Source of the DNA: DATIXD01 sp035518875
GTDB lineage: Bacteria > Pseudomonadota > Gammaproteobacteria > Methylococcales > Methylococcaceae
Direction of reading: 5' to 3'
NCBI GenBank assembly: GCA_035518875.1
Contig: DATIXD010000127.1
Span: 1-11,860 of the forward strand
Length of the DNA: 11,860 nucleotides
The notes beneath the pieces were generated by a model. The model worked only from the letters and a program-made list of their open reading frames with translations. It ran no database searches and was not told the origin of the DNA. This document shows, one piece after another, positions 8,089 to 11,860 of the stretch (within the stretch, counting starts at the first letter, position 1; the number at the start of each line of letters is the position of its first letter). The translations under genes and the position numbers were made by a program.

Positions 8089-9726
8089 ATGAAAATCCTG
8101 CCAGGAGGGAGGCGCTTTTCTCGACTGTGGATGCTCCGAATTGCCCTGGTGAGCTTGGCATATTACGCCACCGCTAAATTGGGACTGATGTTTGCCGTTG
8201 TAGCCGGCACCATCACATTGACTTGGTTGCCGAGCGGGATCGCATTAGCGGCAATGTTGTGGTCGGCCCGTGGCTTATGGCCCGCTGTATTGGCGGGTGC
8301 CTTCCTGGCGAATGCCTCGACCGGCCTGCCGTCTTGGGTCGCTTTCGGCATTGCGACAGGGAATGCGCTGGAAGCCGCGGCGGGCGCTTTCTTATTGCGG
8401 CGTCTGTTTGCTTTTCACACTTCGCTCGGTAACGTGCGAGATGTATTGGCACTGATCGGGGCAGCCACATCAAGCGCCGTGGTCAGTGCCAGTGTCGGTA
8501 TCGCCAGTCTGACGCTGGGGGGTATCATCCCATGGGACAATGGCCCCTGGGCTTGGATGATCTGGTGGATGGGCGATACAACGGGCATGCTGATCGGCAC
8601 GCCGGCGATATTTGCTTGGACCACCCCGCCTTACTTTACGCTTTCTGCCATATCAGCGATCGAAGTGCCGGTTCTCCTGGCTTCGCTGATCAGCGCGAGC
8701 TGGAGCATTTTTGACTCGTCCGAGTTTGGTGGCTTCGGCCATTACCCAACTGCATTTGCTCTCTTTCCGTTCGTCATTTGGGGTGCTTTGCGGTTTGGCG
8801 TTTGGGGTTCCGTCACTGTCACACTCGTCATTTCACTGCTCTCGATTATTGCAACGACGCATGGCATCGGGCCTTTTGTGGTGCGGTCGCCCGAATACAG
8901 CCTGATCCGCTGGTGGATCTTTATCACCCTGGTAGCCATCATGGGGCTTTTATTAGGGGCCTCTCGGGCCGAACACAGAAGAGCCGAAGCAGCCCTGAAA
9001 CAGGCCCAGGAAGAACTCGAACAGCGGGTAGAAAAACGGACCCGCGAGCTCATCAGGATCAATCGAACTCTCCGGCAGGAGATCGCCATGCGCAAGAGCC
9101 TGGAGCGGGAAGTCATCCAGGTCAGCGAAGATCAACAGACAAGATTAGGTCAGGAATTACACGACGGACTGGGACAACATCTCACTGGCGTGGCCTTCTT
9201 GGGCGAAGCATTGGCTGAACAGCTAAGCAACCATTTACCAACGTTGCGCCATTCGGCCCAGGAGATTGTGCGGCTCGTCAACGATGCAATCTCCACAACT
9301 CGCTCCCTAGCCAGGGGTTTATGCCCGGCCATATTGGAATCGGGCGGTCTGGTCGCCGCCCTGCAGCAACTCGCGGATGAAACCAGCCAGCGCTGCGGAA
9401 TCCAGTGCATTTTCGATTGCAAAAACTCGACCCACCCCGCCGATAAAATCGTTGTGATCAATCTTTATCGGATTGCCCAAGAGGCGACCAACAACGCCAT
9501 TAGACACGGCAAGGCTAAGCGGATCTCGATCGAGTTGGTCACCGTGAATGGCAAGCACCACTTGTTGGTGAGCGATGACGGCGTGGGCTTTAATCCAAGT
9601 GTGATGACGAATCCCGCGGGATTAGGCCACCACATCATGGGTTACCGCGCGAGAGTGATTGGTGCATCACTCGACATCCATAGTCGCCCCGAAGAGGGCA
9701 CGCAGGTATCGGTGGTCTGCAAATAA
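8089..9726 (+). CDS. Membrane histidine kinase with MASE1 sensor domain
   Basis: The 545-residue protein starts with a hydrophobic region of several membrane helices (about 15-290) that looks like a MASE1 sensor domain: LTWLPSGIALAAMLW, AGAFLANAST and ATGNALEAAAGAFLLRR are characteristic. A coiled coil follows at about 293-343 (many Glu, Arg and Leu). The HisKA_3-type dimerisation domain carries the phosphorylated histidine H358 in QELHDGLGQHL. The ATPase domain has an N box (EATNNAIRHG, from E465), DDGVGF (D496-F501) and GLG (511-513). This is the NarX/DegS/UhpB type of kinase, which pairs with NarL-type regulators, and such a gene follows 17 bases after the stop. The signal sensed by MASE1 is unknown. 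An in-frame ATG at 8131, directly before the first membrane helix, is an alternative start. Hand-counted segments give about 50-53% G+C, against about 68-70% in segments of nasA. Confidence 0.9.
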   Translation: MKILPGGRRFSRLWMLRIALVSLAYYATAKLGLMFAVVAGTITLTWLPSGIALAAMLWSARGLWPAVLAGAFLANASTGLPSWVAFGIATGNALEAAAGAFLLRRLFAFHTSLGNVRDVLALIGAATSSAVVSASVGIASLTLGGIIPWDNGPWAWMIWWMGDTTGMLIGTPAIFAWTTPPYFTLSAISAIEVPVLLASLISASWSIFDSSEFGGFGHYPTAFALFPFVIWGALRFGVWGSVTVTLVISLLSIIATTHGIGPFVVRSPEYSLIRWWIFITLVAIMGLLLGASRAEHRRAEAALKQAQEELEQRVEKRTRELIRINRTLRQEIAMRKSLEREVIQVSEDQQTRLGQELHDGLGQHLTGVAFLGEALAEQLSNHLPTLRHSAQEIVRLVNDAISTTRSLARGLCPAILESGGLVAALQQLADETSQRCGIQCIFDCKNSTHPADKIVVINLYRIAQEATNNAIRHGKAKRISIELVTVNGKHHLLVSDDGVGFNPSVMTNPAGLGHHIMGYRARVIGASLDIHSRPEEGTQVSVVCK

Positions 9727-9743
9727 TCCGATGGGGAAACAGC

Positions 9744-10418
9744 GTGTTTGTCCACACTTACGATACCGGGCGGAAAGCCAAGATACTGATCGTTGATGAC
9801 CATCCGATTGTGCGTCAGGGGATGGCCCAACTCATCAACCTTCAGAAAGACCTTCATCTATGCTGTGAAGCAGAGGACGCGGATCAAGCAATGGCCGCCA
9901 TGCGCGCCTGTCACCATGATTTAGCGATTGTGGACATCTCGCTGCCCGGTGTGTCGGGGTTCGAACTCATCAAGACGCTCACGAGTCATTATGATAATTT
10001 GATGATATTAGTCGTCTCCATGCACGGCGATCCCAGCTATGCCGAACGCGCGCTGCGAGCAGGTGCAAGAGGCTATATCATGAAGCAGGAGGCAACCCAG
10101 AGCATCCTGTTCGCTCTGCGCCAACTGCTAAAGGGGGGACTCTACCTGAGCGGGGATATGCAAGCCCGCATTTTGGATCAAATGATTGAATCTCCCATTC
10201 ACGCTGAACGCTCTCCTGTAAACCGCCTCAGTGAACGCGAATTTGAGGTCTTGCGCCTCATCGGATTAGGCTTTGGAACGGCTGAAATCGCGGATAAACT
10301 CAGCCGCAGCGTGAAAACGATCGAAACCCACCGCGCCAGCATCAAGGCGAAGTTTCATCTCGCAACCTCGGCCCAACTCGTCAATTTTGCCGTCAGGTGG
10401 GTATCAAGAGAACTGTAG
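9744..10418 (+). CDS. Response regulator, NarL/FixJ (LuxR-type HTH) family
   Basis: The 224-residue protein begins with a GTG supported by GGGGA at 9733-9737, six bases upstream. Its receiver domain (about 13-130) has the acidic pair D18-D19, the phosphorylated aspartate D64 (VDISLPGVSG), S92 and K114, a complete and presumably active set. The C-terminal LuxR-type helix-turn-helix spans about 160-220 (LSEREFEVLRLIGLGF, then SVKTIETHRASIKAKF). It is the natural partner of the kinase just upstream, and the two are almost certainly co-transcribed. The target genes are unknown. The palindromes directly downstream at 10490-10523 are candidate binding sites (inference). Local base composition is low in G+C, about 38% over 9961-10020. 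Confidence 0.92.
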   Translation: MFVHTYDTGRKAKILIVDDHPIVRQGMAQLINLQKDLHLCCEAEDADQAMAAMRACHHDLAIVDISLPGVSGFELIKTLTSHYDNLMILVVSMHGDPSYAERALRAGARGYIMKQEATQSILFALRQLLKGGLYLSGDMQARILDQMIESPIHAERSPVNRLSEREFEVLRLIGLGFGTAEIADKLSRSVKTIETHRASIKAKFHLATSAQLVNFAVRWVSREL

Positions 10419-10489
10419 CTCCTGCCCACTGTGCTCTCGCACTAGAGCCCATATTCTTTCGGCCTCAAATGAACTACGGGAATCTACCT

Positions 10490-10523
10490 AGGGGAACCCC
10501 TGATTTTGAATCAGGGATTCCCC
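10490..10523. promoter_or_regulatory. Tandem GGG/CCC palindromes forming a long hairpin; candidate operator
   Basis: Two short palindromes, AGGGG-AA-CCCCT (10490-10501) and GGGA-T-TCCC (10514-10522), lie about 22 bases apart centre to centre, close to two turns of the helix. Together they form a larger inverted repeat, 10491-10505 with 10509-10523, in which 14 of 15 bases pair around a 3-base loop. No T-run follows, so a terminator for the response regulator is unlikely in the usual sense. The spacing suits binding by a dimeric regulator such as the NarL-type protein encoded just upstream (inference). Confidence 0.45.
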
Positions 10524-10536
10524 GATTACTTGGCCT

Positions 10537-10569
10537 CAGATTTCGGCGTAACGTCGGTTACGTGATCTG
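10537..10569. repeat. Two-part inverted repeat (hairpin)
   Basis: An inner perfect stem CGTAAC/GTTACG (10547-10552 and 10557-10562, loop GTCG) is framed by an outer stem CAGAT/ATCTG (10537-10541 and 10565-10569), with an unpaired bulge of 5 bases on one side and 2 on the other. The role is unknown. Confidence 0.45.
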
Positions 10570-10572
10570 GGT

Positions 10573-10594
10573 GACGGCGGAAGATTCAGCCGTC
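10573..10594. repeat. Inverted repeat GACGGC/GCCGTC
   Basis: A perfect 6-base stem with a 10-base loop lies 4 bases after the preceding hairpin. No T-run follows. Alone it would be unremarkable, but it belongs to a closely spaced series of inverted repeats. Confidence 0.35.
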
Positions 10595-10642
10595 GGTGAT
10601 TAGGTGCGCTTAACCGGCTGCCTTCGGACAAGTGCGGAACCC

Positions 10643-10658
10643 GTGAATCCTGATTCAC
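10643..10658. promoter_or_regulatory. Perfect 16-base palindrome-like site GTGAATC-N2-GATTCAC
   Basis: Two perfect 7-base arms are separated by two bases (CT), about 135 bases before the HiPIP start codon. The size and symmetry resemble an operator for a dimeric regulator. It shares CCTGATT and GAATC with the palindromes at 10490-10523. Function is inferred from symmetry only. Confidence 0.4.
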
Positions 10659-10793
10659 CCAGCCCATCTCTCATAGACGCCATTCGTAAACATTTGCCGG
10701 CAACCGAGTACACGCAAAGGACGGCAGCGATCATAGCCGTTCTTCATGCCAGCTCGGCTGAAGGCGAAACGAGCCAAAAGGAAGGAAACAGCT

Positions 10794-11201
10794 ATGTTCG
10801 AAGATTCTATGACAGACAAAAACCGCCGGCGCTTTCTGACAGTCAGTGCAATCGGCCTGGTCGTTGCGCCTATGGGGAGTTTCCTGTTAAGTCGGAACGC
10901 GGAAGCTCGTGGAAGCAGTGCGGTAATCCGCGCATCAGCTGAGATACCGAAACTCCCTGAAAATGACAAGCAAGCCATCGCGCTGGGTTACCGAGAGGAC
11001 GCCAACCTGGTGGATACCGCCAACTCTAACAGAGGCAAAGATCAAACGTGTCAGAACTGCCAGCTGTACAGCGGATCACCTAGCGACGAATGGGGACCCT
11101 GTGCCGTCTTCTCCTATCGGATCGATCCCAAGCTGAACAAAAATTATGTGGTCAGCGGCAAAGGGTGGTGCAAATCATGGGGGCCCAGAGCGAGCGGTTG
11201 A
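10794..11201 (+). CDS. hip: High-potential iron-sulfur protein (HiPIP), Tat-exported
   Basis: The 135-residue precursor starts with a twin-arginine signal (NRRRFLTVS at residues 10-18, then a hydrophobic stretch to about 32, with AEA as a likely cleavage site near 38). A Tat signal fits a protein that is folded with its cluster before export to the periplasm. The mature part has the four HiPIP cysteines C86-x2-C89-x13-C103-x22-C126, with the typical QNCQLYSG and GKGWCKSW surroundings. HiPIPs carry one [4Fe-4S] cluster and shuttle single electrons to reaction centres, oxidases or other enzymes. The gap between the third and fourth cysteines is about eight residues longer than in classical HiPIPs. 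The start at 10794 is set by AGGAAGGA at 10779-10786. A frame open from 10746 lacks this support. The partner enzyme is not evident in the window. Confidence 0.88.
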   Translation: MFEDSMTDKNRRRFLTVSAIGLVVAPMGSFLLSRNAEARGSSAVIRASAEIPKLPENDKQAIALGYREDANLVDTANSNRGKDQTCQNCQLYSGSPSDEWGPCAVFSYRIDPKLNKNYVVSGKGWCKSWGPRASG

Positions 11202-11283
11202 ATATCAGAACCCGGCTTCGTGAAGCGAACAAAAACGGCCGAGCACCGCGACGGGGCCGATCCGGAATGGCAGATTTGGTGGC

Positions 11284-11309
11284 TGGCAGCGGAACTGGAG
11301 CCGCTGCCA
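11284..11309. repeat. Perfect 9-base inverted repeat
   Basis: TGGCAGCGG (11284-11292) and CCGCTGCCA (11301-11309) pair perfectly around an 8-base loop. It lies 80 bases after the HiPIP stop and beside the end of the WD40 fragment. Neither strand has a T-run directly after the stem, so it is not a standard intrinsic terminator. It could still stabilise the 3' end of the HiPIP messenger or mark an old insertion border. Confidence 0.45.
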
Positions 11310-11321
11310 GGAACGTGAGTC

Positions 11322-11456
11322 TACATCCCGGAGGCGGACGCTAATGTCCCGACTCGCCGAGGCCAGGCGCTGGCCGTCGGGGATGAAGGCGACGCTAATC
11401 AGGGCGCGTTCGTGTCCCTTGAGGGGTCCGCCCATCGCCGCGCCGGTCGCGGCATC
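11322..11456 (-). pseudogene. Fragment of a WD40-repeat protein gene
   Basis: Reading leftward from 11456, 45 codons give one almost complete WD40 unit: DAATG, then GGPLKGHE (with the GH pair), SVAFIPDG, LASASRD and VRLRDV. In a normal unit the last motif would be VRLWDV, and here Arg stands in place of the Trp. A TAG sits directly before the DAATG motif at 11457-11459, where WD40 proteins normally have a Trp codon before that Asp. The frame stays open to 11205, but the residues after VRLRDV no longer look like a WD40 unit. This is a relic of a large repeat protein, probably from recombination or deletion. It abuts the attC-like site. No start codon or ribosome binding site was seen that would make it a functional gene. 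Confidence 0.6.
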
Positions 11457-11475
11457 CTAGCGCCCTGCACGAGTT

Positions 11476-11550
11476 GCCCAACGTGCCGAATCACCGGCTG
11501 CCAACGAAGCGCAGCGTAGTTAGCAGTCCGCATTGATGCGCTGGTTAGGG
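11476..11550 (-). other. attC-like integron recombination site (59-base-element type)
   Basis: On the minus strand the 75-base element starts with CCCTAAC (11550-11544) and ends with GTTGGGC (11482-11476). These match the core-site patterns RYYYAAC, except for its first base, and GTTRRRY exactly. Between them the arms are inverted repeats: CTGCCAAC and GTTAGCAG (11498-11505 and 11519-11526) pair in 7 of 8 bases, and ATCACCGG (11490-11497) pairs with TCCGCATTGAT (11527-11537) if a few bases of the latter are left unpaired. Extra unpaired bases in one arm are a hallmark of attC sites, and here they are in the arm expected for the minus-strand orientation. The stop codon of the DUF2442-like frame lies inside the first core site, as is common for cassette genes. 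No integrase gene is visible. Confidence 0.6.
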
Positions 11551-11757
11551 TATAACCTGCGAAACCAAAGGAAACCGCTCTGGATGGCGGATTGAATCTA
11601 CGTGGAGGTCAACGTCCAGCTCAGGCCAATAAAGGTGATGCGGTTGCCGACGCTCTACATGAAATATTTGCTCAACCGGAGCTCTGCGAAACCAGGGAAA
11701 CTCTGAGAAAGGAACAAGCAATTCCTCTTCTTCATCAAGAATAACCTGAATCCGTGT
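11545..11757 (-). pseudogene. DUF2442-like gene fragment in a cassette position
   Basis: Reading leftward, 70 codons are open between an in-frame TGA (11758-11760) and the TAA at 11545-11547. The predicted residues include LLVPFSEFPWFRRAPVEQ (13-30), LYWPELDVDL (42-51) and HPERFPL (58-64). This resembles DUF2442 proteins, small proteins with a VPL..FP start and a conserved WP.LD.DLS motif, often found beside DUF4160 in toxin-antitoxin-like pairs. The match is from memory of the family pattern, not from a search. There is no ATG or GTG in frame between the TGA and the conserved part, so the N-terminus is lost or shifted into another frame. The TAA falls inside the attC core site. The sequence is low in G+C, about 40% over 11701-11760. 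Confidence 0.5.
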
Positions 11758-11860
11758 TCAGTACCCGAGTTTGATTCTTTGGTCCTGCAGTTCGAAAATT
11801 AAAAACCCCAATCACGCTGAATCCGGGTGAAAATGAGACCAATGGGCTCTCGAACCGAGC
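11758..11860. other. Window end without recognised feature
   Basis: Stop codons interrupt the frame that leads into the DUF2442-like fragment, and no domain was recognised on either strand. The missing N-terminus of that fragment may lie here in a shifted frame, but I could not identify it. Confidence 0.4.

Larger units (their letters stand above)
10419..10793. other. Gene-free region rich in inverted repeats
   Basis: No convincing coding frame was seen in this stretch of about 375 bases between the response regulator and the HiPIP gene. The open frames in it are short, with no recognisable domain. It holds at least four inverted repeats between 10490 and 10658, listed separately. A 10-base direct repeat with one mismatch, GGCCTCA(A/G)AT, flanks the first of them at 10461-10470 and 10532-10541. 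The HiPIP promoter must lie in this region or just after it, but no clear -35/-10 pair was recognised. Confidence 0.6.

Noticed and set aside
6585..8090. Long open frame on the minus strand opposite the porin gene (501 codons)
   Set aside because: The + strand frame has a signal peptide and barrel ending. The minus frame has no recognisable motif and is explained as a shadow of codon bias.
10461..10541. Short direct repeats GGCCTCA(A/G)AT considered as a CRISPR or target-site duplication
   Set aside because: There are just two copies with a mismatch, no spacer series, no cas genes and no transposase or terminal inverted repeats between them.
10746..10793. Earlier start for the HiPIP precursor at 10746
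   Set aside because: It would add 16 basic residues before the Tat signal, and the strong AGGAAGGA site is placed for the ATG at 10794.
11231..11259. Terminator-like CGGCC/GGCCG stem followed by five T on the minus strand
   Set aside because: The stem is just 5 bases around a 14-base loop and the only upstream minus-strand coding sequence is a pseudogene fragment. It is too weak to call.
11557..11694. 11-base direct repeat CTGCGAAACCA at 11557 and 11684
   Set aside because: Both copies lie within the DUF2442-like frame in different reading phases and have no extended similarity. Chance is sufficient.

Overview
The window looks like chromosomal DNA from a gammaproteobacterium. This rests on the nirB-nirD-nasA order, the type of nitrate reductase and porin, a periplasmic HiPIP and a MASE1 histidine kinase. 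A methanotroph or methylotroph of the Methylococcales type would fit, but nothing here proves the genus. No rRNA, tRNA, CRISPR array, transposase or phage gene was seen.

Region 1 (1-7934) is a nitrate-assimilation operon on the + strand. It opens with the membrane-anchored C-terminus of an upstream protein, perhaps the Ser/Thr kinase-phosphatase often found beside nirB. Then come nirB and nirD (the two subunits of NADH nitrite reductase), nasA (assimilatory nitrate reductase with a C-terminal [2Fe-2S] domain) and nasT (ANTAR-type RNA-binding antiterminator), whose start codon overlaps the nasA stop. An outer-membrane barrel of the alginate-export family follows. Together they suggest entry of nitrate through the outer membrane, reduction of nitrate to nitrite and then ammonium in the cytoplasm, and antitermination control by NasT. 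No nitrate transporter and no NasS sensor lie inside the window.

Region 2 (7935-10418) starts with a palindromic repeat. It continues with a two-gene signalling pair: a MASE1 membrane histidine kinase and a NarL/FixJ-type response regulator. Hand-counted base composition is clearly lower in G+C here than in the nas genes.

Region 3 (10419-11201) is a gene-free stretch of about 375 bases holding a series of inverted repeats. These include two GGG/CCC palindromes about 22 bases apart that look like tandem operators. A Tat-exported high-potential iron-sulfur protein gene follows. Control of this gene by the adjacent two-component pair is an inference.

Region 4 (11202-11860) is decayed accessory DNA. 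On the minus strand it carries the fragment of a DUF2442-like gene whose stop codon lies inside the first core site of an attC-like integron recombination site. Directly beyond that site is a fragment of a WD40-repeat gene. This looks like a relic of an integron gene cassette and is the least expected part of the window.
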